Positions 34,818 through 44,011 of a stretch of DNA of 64,000 nucleotides are shown one piece after another (the first letter of the stretch is position 1; each line of letters starts with the position of its first letter). Made by a program: the position numbers and the translations under genes. The DNA lies in NCBI RefSeq assembly GCF_900106665.1, contig NZ_FNNA01000005.1, forward strand, positions 1 through 64,000, read 5' to 3'. The notes under the pieces are model-generated. The model made no database searches. It had not been told where the DNA came from and saw nothing but the letters and a program-made list of their open reading frames with translations. Origin of the DNA: Paracoccus sanguinis. Lineage in GTDB: Bacteria; Pseudomonadota; Alphaproteobacteria; Rhodobacterales; Rhodobacteraceae.

Positions 34818-35198
34818 ATGGGGAACCTGACGGTTCTGGCCATGCAGGAGCCTGTGCAGGTCGATGTGCGACGGCTGGGCGAGATCGTGAACGAGCTGGG
34901 CGAAAGCGCGGCGCAGACGATCATCTGCGCGGCGATGGAGCAGCTTGCGGCGGCGCTGGCCGGCGCGCGCGAGGCGGCGATGGCGGGCGACATGGCGCGG
35001 CTGGCCGAACGGGCCGAGCTGCTGTCGCGGCTGGCCTGGCAGGTGGGCCTGCCGGGGCTGGCCGGGGTGGCGGTGGACGTGCTCGCCTGCGCCGAGCGCC
35101 GCGATGCGACCGGTTTGGCCGCGACGCTGGCGCGGATGATGCGGATCGGCAACCGCTCGCTGACCGAGATCTGGGACGGCACGCTGCCCTCGGGCTGA
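34818..35198 (+). CDS. Conserved-looking small helical protein, possible degenerate HPt
   Basis: A 126-residue, almost entirely helical protein. The middle (MEQLAAALAGAREAAMAGDM then ARLAERAELLSRLAWQVGLP) has the rhythm of a histidine phosphotransfer (HPt) four-helix bundle, but a glutamate (RAELLSRLAWQVG) stands where the phosphorylated histidine would be, so if it is an HPt relative it cannot carry phosphate at that site. I do not recognise a named family. The ATG at 34818 follows AAAAGGGGTG; an earlier in-frame GTG is less likely. It lies near the general stress locus, but that gives no firm clue. Confidence 0.6.
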   Translation: MGNLTVLAMQEPVQVDVRRLGEIVNELGESAAQTIICAAMEQLAAALAGAREAAMAGDMARLAERAELLSRLAWQVGLPGLAGVAVDVLACAERRDATGLAATLARMMRIGNRSLTEIWDGTLPSG

Positions 35199-35300
35199 CG
35201 CCGGCGCCGCGGCACCCGGTGGCGCTGCTGGCGGGGTATCTAGGCCAGAAAGAATGCCAGCGTGCGGGCGCGGTCGCGGCGCAGGCCCGAGAGGCCGCGC

Positions 35301-35915
35301 TCAGGCGATCCTGAGCCGCGCGTCCGCCTCGGCGCGGGCGGCAAACCACGCCGCCTCGGCCGCGAAGTCATGCGGCACGTCGGCCTTGCCGCGCGAGCCG
35401 CTGAGCGACAGCGAGGCGAAGAAGTCGAAGCCATAGAGCGTCAGCCCCGCCACCGGCGCCGCCAGCACCAGCGCCGCAGTCATGATCCCGGTCGAGGGCG
35501 GCGCGCCGAGCGTCTGCTCCAATTCGCGGACCGCGGGCAGCGGGTGCAGGTAGAAGCCGGGGCTGTGCGCCGTCTGCCAGTCCAGCCGCTTGCGCTTGGG
35601 CGACATCCACAGGATGCGCCGCGGCGCGAGGCGGGCGCGGTCCGCCGCGGGCAGGCGCATCGCCAGCGCCAGCCAGTCAGTGCGGCTGCCGTGGCTTTCC
35701 GGGTCGGGCATCGGCGCGCGGTTGATGCGGATCACCAGATCGGCCGTGTCGATCGCCGCGCCGTGCCGCGCCTCGGCCAGCGCCCGCGCGTTGCCGACCA
35801 GCGCCACCCGCTGCCCGGCCAGCGCCTGCGCCAGCGCCGCGGGGGCGACCGACAGGGTCTTGAGCAGGCCCTCGTTGCGAAGCGTCCGGGCGGCGTAGAA
35901 GCGAAGCGGGGTCAT
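35301..35915 (-). CDS. Glycosyltransferase family 29-like (sialyltransferase-like) protein
   Basis: A 204-residue protein resembling bacterial GT29-type transferases. It shows VALVGNARALAEARHG followed by AIDTADLVIRINRAPMP, the L-motif-like nucleotide-sugar-binding stretch with the conserved IRIN/RxN pattern, and later STGIMTAALVLAAPVAGLTL then YGFDFFASL, the S-motif-like part. Such proteins are thought to modify surface glycans; donor and acceptor are unknown. The ATG at 35915 is preferred over an upstream in-frame start without family match. It lies downstream of an LPS mannosyltransferase-like gene on the same strand, suggesting a role in LPS or capsule decoration. Confidence 0.72.
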   Translation of the reverse strand: MTPLRFYAARTLRNEGLLKTLSVAPAALAQALAGQRVALVGNARALAEARHGAAIDTADLVIRINRAPMPDPESHGSRTDWLALAMRLPAADRARLAPRRILWMSPKRKRLDWQTAHSPGFYLHPLPAVRELEQTLGAPPSTGIMTAALVLAAPVAGLTLYGFDFFASLSLSGSRGKADVPHDFAAEAAWFAARAEADARLRIA

Positions 35916-35985
35916 CGGGGCACCTTTCGCGCCATCATGACCCGCCCGCCGCGGCGGCGCCAGAGGCTCGGCCCGACGCGCGCCC

Positions 35986-36020
35986 CCTCGGGCTGGACCC
36001 AAATATCCCCGCCGGAGGCA
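35986..36020 (-). repeat. 35-bp intergenic repeat, copy 2 (after the LpcC-like gene)
   Basis: Identical over 35 bases to copy 1 at 25126-25160. In the sense orientation of the preceding minus-strand glycosyltransferase it begins 29 bases after that gene's stop. Confidence 0.8.
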
Positions 36021-36049
36021 TCCGGCGGCCCGACCCGCGCCCCGCTTGG

Positions 36050-37117
36050 TCAGCGCGCCCCCGCCTCACCCAGCAGGCGCCGATAGACCCCGACGATGGC
36101 GCGTGCCTCGGCCTCGATCCCGTGGTGCGCGGCGACATGGGCGCGCGCCGCCTCGCCCGCCGCCACCCGCCCCGCTGGATCGCCGAGCCAGCGGTCGAGC
36201 GCCGCCGCCAGCGCCGCCCCGTCGCCGGCGTCGATCAGCGTGCCGGTCTCGCCGTCGCGGATCAGCGCCTCATAGGCCCCGACCCGCGCCGCCACCACCG
36301 GCACTCCGCAGGCCATCGCCTCGAGCGGGGTGAGGCCGAACCCCTCCCACCGCGCCGGGGCGACAAAGAGGTCGAGGGCCTGGTAATGGCGCACCACCGC
36401 CTCCCACGGCAGTTCGCCGAGGAAGCGGATGCGGTCCGACAGGCCCGCCGCGGCGATCCGGGCGATCAGCGCATCGGCGAAGCCGCGGTTGTCGGCGGTG
36501 ATCCGGCCGGTGAAGACGAGCTGCGCGTCCGGGTGGCGCGGAAAGACCTCCAACGCGGCCTCGACCAGCAGATCGACGCCCTTCTGCGCCCGCACCCGGC
36601 CGAAGCAGCCGATCAGCACCGCGTCGGGGTCGAGCCCCAGCGCCCGGCGCAGCGCCGCGCGGTCGGGGGCGGGGTGGAACACCCCGGTATCGACCCCGTG
36701 CAGGATGACCGTCGCGGGCCGCTCGAGGTAACTCGCCGCCTGCGGCGAGGTGGCGATCAGCGCGTCCTGGCGGCGGATCAGCCAGCGGGTGAAACCGGTG
36801 TGGCGGCGCTGCGCCGCGCTGGTGAAGAGCAGCCGGTAGCGCCGCCCGAGCAGGTGGCGCACGATCAGGCCCAGCGCCATCTCGGTATTCCGCCGCGCGT
36901 GCCAGACCCGCCAGCGGTCGCGCGGCAGGGTGGCGGCGCGGGTCAGCGGAATGTGTGGCAGCTCGGGCGGCAGCCCCGGCCCGGTCGCCACGATGCCGAT
37001 CATCCGTGCCTGCACCGGGATCAGCCGCACCACCGTGGCGGTCACCCCCGACAGGCGGCGCTTGAGGTTCGGGGCGACGACCTCGATCCGGTCGGGCGAG
37101 CGGGGGGTCTCAGGCAT
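36050..37117 (-). CDS. LPS core mannosyltransferase, GT4 (LpcC-like)
   Basis: A 355-residue GT-B glycosyltransferase of family 4. The N-terminus EVVAPNLKRRLSGVTATVVR closely follows rhizobial LpcC, which adds mannose to the LPS inner core. Other marks are LHGVDTGVFHPAPDRAALRR, IGCFGRVRAQKGVDLLVEAA (nucleotide-sugar domain) and ARWEGFGLTPLEAMACGVPV, the EX7E-type donor site (about 270-290). The start at 37117 overlaps the stop of the upstream MFS gene by eight bases, so both are probably co-expressed. A 35-bp repeat follows the stop. Confidence 0.85.
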   Translation of the reverse strand: MPETPRSPDRIEVVAPNLKRRLSGVTATVVRLIPVQARMIGIVATGPGLPPELPHIPLTRAATLPRDRWRVWHARRNTEMALGLIVRHLLGRRYRLLFTSAAQRRHTGFTRWLIRRQDALIATSPQAASYLERPATVILHGVDTGVFHPAPDRAALRRALGLDPDAVLIGCFGRVRAQKGVDLLVEAALEVFPRHPDAQLVFTGRITADNRGFADALIARIAAAGLSDRIRFLGELPWEAVVRHYQALDLFVAPARWEGFGLTPLEAMACGVPVVAARVGAYEALIRDGETGTLIDAGDGAALAAALDRWLGDPAGRVAAGEAARAHVAAHHGIEAEARAIVGVYRRLLGEAGAR

Positions 37118-38303
37118 CGGCAGGCTCGGCAGGGGCGAGAAGGAAGATCGCGAAGCCGATCACCAGCGGCACGAGGAAGAACAGGAACAGCATCGCGTAG
37201 GCCTCGGGCGGGGCATAGCGCGCCTCGGCCGCCGCCGACAGCGGGCGCGAGGCGAACTGCATCATCCCGACCCCGCCGATCGAGGCCATGTTGAGCAGCG
37301 TCATCCCCCGCCCGACCAGCGCGGGCGACAGGAACCGCCGGGCATGGGCCATGAGCAGCGTGTAGTTGGTCCCCGTCAGCCCCACCGCGCCCAGAAGGAC
37401 GATGGCCGGCGCCAGCCCCCAGTCGGGCGCGAGCCACAGGACCGACAGCGCCGCGACCGACAGCACATGGCCGATCAGCACGGCCCGCCGTACCCCGCCC
37501 ACGGCAGCGACGAACGCCCCCGCGCCGAGGTTCCCCACCACCATGGCGATCCCCATGACCAACGTGGCCCGGCCCACGGTCACGTCGTCGGCCCCGAACA
37601 CGTCGCGCAGATAGGGCGAGGCCCACAGCCCGCGCAGCGCCGCGGAACTGGCGTAGCTCACGAGGATCAGCGGCAGCATCAGCCGCAGCGTCGGCAGGGC
37701 GAACAGCGCCGATAGCCGCCCCCGCGGCGCGCCCCCATGGTGGACCGGGTCGCGCACCGTCAGCGCCAGCGCCGCCGCCACGGCGAGCGTCACCGCCGCC
37801 ATGAGCCAGAGCGATTCCCGCCACCCGATCGCGTGGATGAGCGAGACGAGCGGCGCGGCGCCGAGGATGTTGCCCGCCGAGCCCAGCCCCACCATCGCCC
37901 CGGTCAGCGCCCCGAACCGCGCCGGCGGGTAGTCATGGGCGAAGATGTAATAGGCCGCCATCAGCGCCGGCGCGCAGCCGATCCCGATCAGCCCCATGGC
38001 GACGTGCAGGTGCCACGGCGCCTGCGCCAGCGCAAAGATCGCCGCCCCGCCGGCGCCGCCCACCGCCAGCACCACCGCGGCGGTCCGGCGCGGCCCGATC
38101 CGGTCCAGCGCCCAGCCCACCGGCAGTTGCATCAGCGCGAAGGTCAGGAACCACATCCCCGACGACAGCGCGAGATCGCCGGGCGTCGCCCCCAGCTCGG
38201 TCTGCAGCGTCTGGCTGAGGACGGCGAGGAAGGCGCGGTAGAACTGGCTCAGCGTATAGCCGAGCGTCAGCGCGATGATCCCGGCGTTGAGAAAGCTCGA
38301 CAT
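37110..38303 (-). CDS. MFS transporter
   Basis: A 397-residue major facilitator with about twelve hydrophobic helices. The loop-2/3 motif appears as GWALDRIGPRRTAAVVLAVG (about 67-86). YYIFAHDYPPARFGALTGAM and YLRDVFGADDVTVGRATLVM are typical of a Rhodobacterales MFS group of unknown substrate. The ATG at 38303 gives MSSFLNAGIIALTLGYTLSQ directly entering helix 1; an earlier start would add an unconserved leader. It is followed by, and overlaps, the LpcC-like gene, which might hint at a surface-glycan link, but the substrate cannot be inferred. Confidence 0.85.
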   Translation of the reverse strand: MSSFLNAGIIALTLGYTLSQFYRAFLAVLSQTLQTELGATPGDLALSSGMWFLTFALMQLPVGWALDRIGPRRTAAVVLAVGGAGGAAIFALAQAPWHLHVAMGLIGIGCAPALMAAYYIFAHDYPPARFGALTGAMVGLGSAGNILGAAPLVSLIHAIGWRESLWLMAAVTLAVAAALALTVRDPVHHGGAPRGRLSALFALPTLRLMLPLILVSYASSAALRGLWASPYLRDVFGADDVTVGRATLVMGIAMVVGNLGAGAFVAAVGGVRRAVLIGHVLSVAALSVLWLAPDWGLAPAIVLLGAVGLTGTNYTLLMAHARRFLSPALVGRGMTLLNMASIGGVGMMQFASRPLSAAAEARYAPPEAYAMLFLFFLVPLVIGFAIFLLAPAEPADA

Positions 38304-38396
38304 GGTGCCCTGCCTGATGGTCGCGCCGACGCTGGGCCAAGCGCCGCCCGGTTGCAACCCGAGGCGGCCCACCACGCTAGCAGACGCGTCACGCCC

Positions 38397-39344
38397 TCAC
38401 AGTCGCCCCAGCGCCGCGGCAAGCCACAGCGCCGCCTGCGACACCGGCCCCTGCCGGCGGAACCCGCCGCGCGCCATCGCCACCAGCCGGTCGGCCATCT
38501 CGCCATGATGCAGCGCCGTGAAGGCGTCGAGCACCCGGCGGTTCTCGTCGGTCAGAAGGTGCCGCACCGGCGTCAGCGCGGCGAGCGTCTGCGCCCCCCA
38601 TGCGCGGTGCCCGCCGCCGAGCATCCGCGTGAAGCTCTCGAGCCGCGCCCGCGGCCCGGCGTTGCCGCCGACCACGTTGCCCTCGTGCTGGCGGTAGAGC
38701 ACCGTCTCGGCCGGATCGAGGATCACCGTGCCCCCCGCACCGGTCACGAGCTGGTAGAGCCACCAGTCATGCATCACCACCGGCGGGGTCAGCGGCTCGG
38801 CGGCGCGGACCAGCGCCAGCGCCGCCGGGTTCAGCACCGCGGTGTTGCCCTGCACGAGGTTCTGCACCAGCGCGTGGCGGAAGGACGGCGGATAGGGCGG
38901 CCGCGACGCGCCGATGGGCCGCAGCGCCGGATCGCAGAGCGTGACCCGGCTGCAATAGAGCGCCGGCCGCCCGGCCGGGACCGCCGCCAGCGCCGCCAGC
39001 GCCCGGGTGAGCTTGCCCGGCCGCCACACGTCGTCCTGATCGGCCAGCGCCGCCCAGCCGGCCCCTTCGGGCACGCCGGCCAGCAGGGCGCGGAAGTTGG
39101 CCGCCGCCCCCTGCCCGGGGCCGCGGGTCAGCGTGACCCGCCCCGGATGGGCATCGGCGAAGCCGCGCACCATCCCCGGCCCCGCATCGGTCGAGCCGTC
39201 GTCCGAGACGACCAGCCGCCACGGCACCTCCTGCGCGGCGATGCTGTCGAGCTGCGCGCCGAGGAACCGCTCGCCCTGATAGAGCGCGAGCAGCACCACC
39301 CCCGGCGGGGGCGATCGGGTCTCTGGCATCCCGGTTCCGGTCAT
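38397..39344 (-). CDS. Family 2 glycosyltransferase
   Basis: A 315-residue GT-A enzyme. VVLLALYQGERFLGAQLDSI starts the nucleotide-binding fold, RLVVSDDGSTDAGPGMV gives the first aspartates, and WAALADQDDVWRPGKLTRAL (about 97-116) holds the DQDD metal motif seen in rhamnosyltransferase-like GT2 enzymes. HDWWLYQLVTGAGG and LYRQHEGNVVGGN are further marks of that group. It probably adds a sugar to LPS O-chain or exopolysaccharide (inference). The first ATG at 39344 is used; an ATG five codons later is possible. It lies in the same run of surface-glycan genes. Confidence 0.85.
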   Translation of the reverse strand: MTGTGMPETRSPPPGVVLLALYQGERFLGAQLDSIAAQEVPWRLVVSDDGSTDAGPGMVRGFADAHPGRVTLTRGPGQGAAANFRALLAGVPEGAGWAALADQDDVWRPGKLTRALAALAAVPAGRPALYCSRVTLCDPALRPIGASRPPYPPSFRHALVQNLVQGNTAVLNPAALALVRAAEPLTPPVVMHDWWLYQLVTGAGGTVILDPAETVLYRQHEGNVVGGNAGPRARLESFTRMLGGGHRAWGAQTLAALTPVRHLLTDENRRVLDAFTALHHGEMADRLVAMARGGFRRQGPVSQAALWLAAALGRL

Positions 39345-39451
39345 TGCGCCCTCGGCTCTGGCAGATGAGCGCCCAACCGTCTAGCCTGAGCGGCACGGCG
39401 GCCCGCCAGAGGCCGCGCCACAGACCTCGCCGAGCAGGACAGGGACAGACC

Positions 39452-40357
39452 ATGCAGATCATCGGACCGGACATCGAACCCCAGCTCGACTGGATCGCCC
39501 TGACCGACGCGCTCGCCCAGGGTCACGAGTTGCCCCGCGCCGAGGTGGCCGACAGCTTCCTCTACCGCGGCGACGACACGCTGCTGACCCGCAGCGCCTG
39601 GATCGACGGACTCGGGCTGGCGATCAAGCCGGCAGCGATCTTTCCCGGCAACCCGCGCCGCGGCCTCGCCATGATCAACGGCGTGGTCAACCTGCTGGAC
39701 GATGTGACCGGAGAGCTGCGGGCGCTGGTCGATTTTCACCTCGTCACCAAGTGGAAGACGGCGGGCGACAGCCTGCTGTCGGCGCGCCGGCTGGCGCGGC
39801 CGGATGCGCGGCGGGTGCTGCTGATCGGGGCGGGCCACGTCGCCGAAAGCATGATCGACGCCTACCGCGCCATGATCCCCGATGCCGAGATCAGCATCTG
39901 GAACCGCTCGCCCGAGGCCGCCCGCGCGCTGGCCGACCGGCGCGAGGCGCGGGCCGTGGCCGACCTCGAGCCCGCGGTCCGCGATGCCGAGATCATCGCC
40001 ACCGCGACCATGGCCACCAGCCCGGTGCTGCACGGCGAGTGGATCTCGCCCGGCACCCACGTCGACCTGATCGGCGCCTACCGCCCCGACATGCGCGAGG
40101 GTGACGACGAGCTGCTGCGCCGGGCGCGGCTGTTCGTGGACAGCCGGGCCACTACCATCGGCCACATCGGCGAGATCCAGATCCCGCTCGACGCAGGCAC
40201 CATCCGGGAAAGCGACATCCTCGCCGATTTCTACGACCTGCCGGCCGGGGCCTATGGCCGGCGGTCGGATGACGAGATCACCGTCGCCAAGAACGGCGGC
40301 GGCGCGCATCTGGACCTGATGACGGCGCGCTACATCCTCTCGGCGGCCGAAGGCTGA
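39452..40357 (+). CDS. Ornithine cyclodeaminase / mu-crystallin family protein
   Basis: A 301-residue NAD(P)-dependent enzyme. The substrate domain holds GLGLAIKPAAIFPGNPRRG and LMDDVTGELRALVD-like text (VNLLDDVTGELRALVD), and the Rossmann fold has VLLIGAGHVAESMIDAYRAM (about 131-150). AEIIATATMATSPVLHGEWI and HVDLIGAYRPDMREGDDELL match the family. Members include ornithine cyclodeaminase, alanine dehydrogenase and imine reductases; which one this is cannot be decided. The ATG at 39452 follows AGGACAGGGACAGACC. It is convergent with an MFS gene that might move its substrate (inference). Confidence 0.87.
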   Translation: MQIIGPDIEPQLDWIALTDALAQGHELPRAEVADSFLYRGDDTLLTRSAWIDGLGLAIKPAAIFPGNPRRGLAMINGVVNLLDDVTGELRALVDFHLVTKWKTAGDSLLSARRLARPDARRVLLIGAGHVAESMIDAYRAMIPDAEISIWNRSPEAARALADRREARAVADLEPAVRDAEIIATATMATSPVLHGEWISPGTHVDLIGAYRPDMREGDDELLRRARLFVDSRATTIGHIGEIQIPLDAGTIRESDILADFYDLPAGAYGRRSDDEITVAKNGGGAHLDLMTARYILSAAEG

Positions 40358-40367
40358 GCGCCGCCCC

Positions 40368-41645
40368 TCAGGCCGCCGCCGCCGTGCCGCGCGGCAGGGC
40401 GGCCGAGGGCGCCTCGCGCACCGGCAGGTGGATCAGCGCCGAGAAGGCGCCGACGCCCACGCCGACCCACCAGACCAGCGTGTAGTCGCCGTAGAGGTCA
40501 TAGAGCTTGCCGCCCAGCCAGACGCCGAGGAACGACCCGAGCTGGTGGGACAGGAAGACGAAGCCGTAGAGCGTCCCCATGTAGCGCAGCCCGTAGATAT
40601 AGGCGACGAGCCCCGAGGTCAGCGGCACCGTGGCGAGCCACAGCGACCCCATCGCCAGCGAGAAGATCAGCACCGTCGCGGGGGTGATCGGGGTCAGGAT
40701 GAACCACGCCGCGACCAGCGTCCGCAGCGCATAGATCCCGGCCAGCAGGTACTTGCGCGGATAGCGCTTCCCCAGCCACCCGGCGAGGATCGAGCCGCCG
40801 ATGTTGGCCAGCCCGATCACCGAGATCGCCACCGCGCCCAGCGCCGAGGTGGTGGTGATCCCCAGTGCGGCCAGGCTGCCGTCCGGGGCGATCGGCCCGC
40901 ACATCTCGGTCACCATCGCCGGGAAATGCGCGGTGATGAAGGCGAGCTGGTAGCCACACGAAAAGAACCCGGCGAAGATCATCAGATAGCTCGGGTCGGT
41001 GAAGGCGCGGCGCAGGACGGCGCCCATGCTCTCCTCGAGCTCGGACCGGCTGGCGGGCCGGGCGTTGCCGAGCATCGGCAGGAACAGCAGCACCGTCAGC
41101 ACCAGCGCGGCAAAGACCATGAACACCTGCTGCCACGGCAGGAACGCGAGCAACCCCTGCGCCAGCGGTGCGCCAATCACCTGTCCGGCCGACCCGGCCG
41201 CGGTGGCGATCCCCAGCGCGAGGCTGCGGTTCTCGTCGCTCGCCGCGCGGCCGACGATGGCGAGGATCACGCCGAACCCCGTCCCGGCGATGCCGAAGCC
41301 GACCGCGACCTCCCACAGCTGCATCGCCTCGGGGGTGGTGGCGACCGCGGTCATGACCAGCCCCAGCGCATAGAGCGCCGCGCCCAGCACGATGGCGACC
41401 TTGTCGCCCCAGCGCTCGGCCAGCGCCCCGAACAGCGGCTGGCCGATGCCCCAGGCGAGGTTCTGGATGGCGATGGCCAGCGAGAACTCGGCCCGCGGCC
41501 AGCCGAAGGTCTCGGCGATGGGGATCTGGAAGACGCCGAAGCTTGCCCGCATGGCGAAGTTGATGAGCAGGATGATCGACCCGCCGATCAGCACGGGGGT
41601 GAAGAGCCGCGCGGACGAGGCGCTGAGGGTCTGCGGATGCGGCAT
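40368..41645 (-). CDS. MFS transporter (oxalate:formate antiporter-like)
   Basis: A 425-residue major facilitator with about twelve helices. FGVFQIPIAETFGWPRAEFS, the loop motif GALAERWGDKVAIVLGAALY and GGKLYDLYGDYTLVWWVGVG are characteristic of the bacterial monocarboxylate/oxalate-formate antiporter-like group. The direction and substrate are unknown. It starts at an ATG at 41645 and ends 10 bp from the convergent ornithine cyclodeaminase-like gene. The 128 bp between this start and the flavoprotein stop hold no further gene. Confidence 0.85.
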   Translation of the reverse strand: MPHPQTLSASSARLFTPVLIGGSIILLINFAMRASFGVFQIPIAETFGWPRAEFSLAIAIQNLAWGIGQPLFGALAERWGDKVAIVLGAALYALGLVMTAVATTPEAMQLWEVAVGFGIAGTGFGVILAIVGRAASDENRSLALGIATAAGSAGQVIGAPLAQGLLAFLPWQQVFMVFAALVLTVLLFLPMLGNARPASRSELEESMGAVLRRAFTDPSYLMIFAGFFSCGYQLAFITAHFPAMVTEMCGPIAPDGSLAALGITTTSALGAVAISVIGLANIGGSILAGWLGKRYPRKYLLAGIYALRTLVAAWFILTPITPATVLIFSLAMGSLWLATVPLTSGLVAYIYGLRYMGTLYGFVFLSHQLGSFLGVWLGGKLYDLYGDYTLVWWVGVGVGAFSALIHLPVREAPSAALPRGTAAAA

Positions 41646-41773
41646 GATGGGCGCTTTCGCGGCAGGTTGATGACGCCACGTGACAGCTTGTCGCAGGGCC
41701 GGTCAATGGGACCGCCCCCGCGCCCGCTGCAGGGCGGCCATGCGTTCCGGCGAAGGCTGCCCAGCGGGGCGGT

Positions 41774-42985
41774 TCAGCCGGACAGACGCTGCGCCGCGGC
41801 GAGCCCCGCATGGCGGCCGGTGGCGAGGCAGGCGGTCAGCAGATAGCCGCCGGTCGGCGCCTCCCAGTCCAGCATCTCGCCGGCGGCGAAGACCCCCGGC
41901 CGGGCGGCGAGTTCAAGCGTCGGGCGCAGGCTGCCCAGCTTGATCCCGCCCGCCGACGAGATCGCCCGCTCCAGCCCCTGCACCCCGTCGTGCCGGATCG
42001 GCAGCGCCTTGATCCGGGCGGCGAGCGCGGCGGGATCGTCGGGCAGGGGCCGCCCCCACTCGAACAGCAGCGCCACCCGGACCGGATCGCCCAGCACCCG
42101 CCGCAGCCAGTTGCCGACCGACAGCTTGCCCCGCGGCCGGGCGAGCCGCGCCGCCAGCGTCGGCGCGTCGAGGTCGGGTGCGAGGTCCACGACCGCTGCC
42201 GCCCCGTCGCGCAGCGCGGCCGAGACCTCGTAGATCCCGCCGCCCTCGGCGCCGTGGCGGGTCACAACCCACTCGCCGCGGCTGGAGAGCCCGCCCGCCG
42301 CCAGCCGCGTCCCCTTGATCGCGGTGCCAAAATGCCGGTCCATGGCGGGCGACCAGGCGACCCGCAGCCCCATGTTGGCCGGGCGGAACGGCGCCACCGC
42401 GACCCCCTCGGCGCTCAGCCACGGCACCCATGCCGCGTCCGAGCCGAGCCGCGGCCAGCTCGCCCCGCCCAGCGCCAGGACCGTGACGGCGGGGCGCAGC
42501 GCGCGCTCCCCCTCGGGCGACGCAAAGCGCAGCGCATCCCCGGCGAATCCCTGCCAGCGCCAGCGGCTCCGCAACTCGACCCTCGCCGCCCCCAGCCGCG
42601 CCAGCCAGGCGCGCAGCAGCGGCGAGGCCTTCATGCCGACCGGAAATACCCGGCCGGTCGAGCCGGCAAACAGCGCGATCCCCAGCCCTTCGGCCCAGGC
42701 CCGCACCTCGGCAGGGCCGAAGCCCGCGACGATCGCCTGCAGGTCTTTCTGGCTCAAATACCCCTCGGCGTGGGCCCCGCCCCCGGCGATGCGGGCGGCG
42801 AACGCCGCCGCGGGCTCGTCGCGGGTCAGGTTCAGCCCGGACTTGCCGGCCATGAGGAACTTGCGCGCCGGGGTCGGCATCGCCTCGGTCACGACCACCG
42901 GCACGCCCGTCGCGGCCAGCGTCTCGGCCGCCATCAGCCCGGCCGGTCCGGCGCCGATCACCAGCGCCCGCACCGCCTCGCTCAC
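41774..42985 (-). CDS. HI0933/TIGR03862-family flavoprotein
   Basis: A 403-residue FAD-dependent oxidoreductase-like protein. It starts with a dinucleotide-binding fold ALVIGAGPAGLMAAETLAAT, followed by PARKFLMAGKSGLNLTRDEP (the family's K-x-GKSGxGRxNxTN-like stretch) and ends with the second FAD motif GVFAAGEMLDWEAPTGGYLL, near-identical to the HI0933 group. The reaction is unknown. The ATG at 42985 overlaps the holA stop (ATGA), placing it last in the leuS-lptE-holA run. Confidence 0.87.
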   Translation of the reverse strand: MSEAVRALVIGAGPAGLMAAETLAATGVPVVVTEAMPTPARKFLMAGKSGLNLTRDEPAAAFAARIAGGGAHAEGYLSQKDLQAIVAGFGPAEVRAWAEGLGIALFAGSTGRVFPVGMKASPLLRAWLARLGAARVELRSRWRWQGFAGDALRFASPEGERALRPAVTVLALGGASWPRLGSDAAWVPWLSAEGVAVAPFRPANMGLRVAWSPAMDRHFGTAIKGTRLAAGGLSSRGEWVVTRHGAEGGGIYEVSAALRDGAAAVVDLAPDLDAPTLAARLARPRGKLSVGNWLRRVLGDPVRVALLFEWGRPLPDDPAALAARIKALPIRHDGVQGLERAISSAGGIKLGSLRPTLELAARPGVFAAGEMLDWEAPTGGYLLTACLATGRHAGLAAAQRLSG

Positions 42986-44010
42986 CGCTGGCCCCGCGGC
43001 ATCATCGCCAGCCGGATCAGCGCCCGCTCCATCACCGCCATCGCCGGCGCCCGCGACGAGGAGCGGAGCGTGAGGTCCGTCCCGACCAGCTCGTGCATCG
43101 CGTCCTCGAGCGCGCGCATCCCCCAGCTCTGCGCCTGCCGCGCCATCCGGTCGCGGCGCGGGCCGAAGAGCGGCGGGCGCAGCTTGCCCAGCCCCGCCTG
43201 CACGCCGCCCGGATCGGCGGCGATGCGGTGCAGGGTGCGGAAATGGCGCAGAGCGGCGATGCAGATGGCGACCGGGGCGATGCCCTGCGTCTCGATCCGG
43301 CGCATCAGCGGGCCGAGCGCGTCGGCGCGGCCCTCGGCAGCGGCGTCGATCAGCTCGTCCACCCCCGCCTCGATGGTGGCAGGCGCCAGCGCGGCGATCT
43401 CGTCGGCGGTCAGCGGGCTGTCGTCGCCGCGCTTGTAAAGCCCGATCTTGGTCAGCGTCTGGCGGAAATCGCCGGGGTCGATGGCCCGCGACAACGCCGA
43501 GAGGTCGCGCATGGCCGCCGGCGGGACGGCGCGCAGCCCCGCCTCGGCCAGCCAGCGGGCGATCTCCTCCTCGCCCGGCGGCTCGTCATAGACCGGGGCG
43601 CAGACCGCCGTCTTGTGCGGCTCGAAGAGCTTGCGCAGCGCCGAGCCCTTGCCGAGCCCCGCGGCGGTCACGACGATCACCGCATCGCCATGCGCCCAGC
43701 CGTCCAGCGCCGCGGCGATGGCCGGGGCGGCGGCGTCCGTCGCCTCGTCCACCAGCACCACGCGGGGGCCGGGAAAGAACCCCACCGCCTTGATCTCGTC
43801 CATCAGCCGCGCCCCGTCACGGCGCAGCTCGGCCCCGGCGATGCGGGTCAGGCGCATCTCGGCCTCGGCATCCGGGCCAGTCAGCGCCCCCACCGCGTCG
43901 GCGCGCTTGAGCGCCACGCGCATCGCGTCCTGCCCGTGGATCAGCAGCGCCGGTCGGGTCGGGTCCGGCTTCGCCAGATAGCGCGCGATCTCGGCGCCCT
44001 TCAGCAGCAC
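42982..44010 (-). CDS. holA: DNA polymerase III subunit delta
   Basis: The clamp-loader delta subunit, 342 residues, which opens the beta sliding clamp. It begins MLLKGAEIARYLAKPDPTRP then ALLIHGQDAMRVALKRADAV, as in alphaproteobacterial HolA, and has the expected AAA-like domain without a functional ATPase site, ending in a helical collar domain (RMARQAQSWGMRALEDAMHE). The start lies one base after the lptE stop region, and the stop overlaps the flavoprotein start. The order leuS-lptE-holA is widely conserved. Confidence 0.92.
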   Translation of the reverse strand: MLLKGAEIARYLAKPDPTRPALLIHGQDAMRVALKRADAVGALTGPDAEAEMRLTRIAGAELRRDGARLMDEIKAVGFFPGPRVVLVDEATDAAAPAIAAALDGWAHGDAVIVVTAAGLGKGSALRKLFEPHKTAVCAPVYDEPPGEEEIARWLAEAGLRAVPPAAMRDLSALSRAIDPGDFRQTLTKIGLYKRGDDSPLTADEIAALAPATIEAGVDELIDAAAEGRADALGPLMRRIETQGIAPVAICIAALRHFRTLHRIAADPGGVQAGLGKLRPPLFGPRRDRMARQAQSWGMRALEDAMHELVGTDLTLRSSSRAPAMAVMERALIRLAMMPRGQR

Positions 44011-44011
44011 C

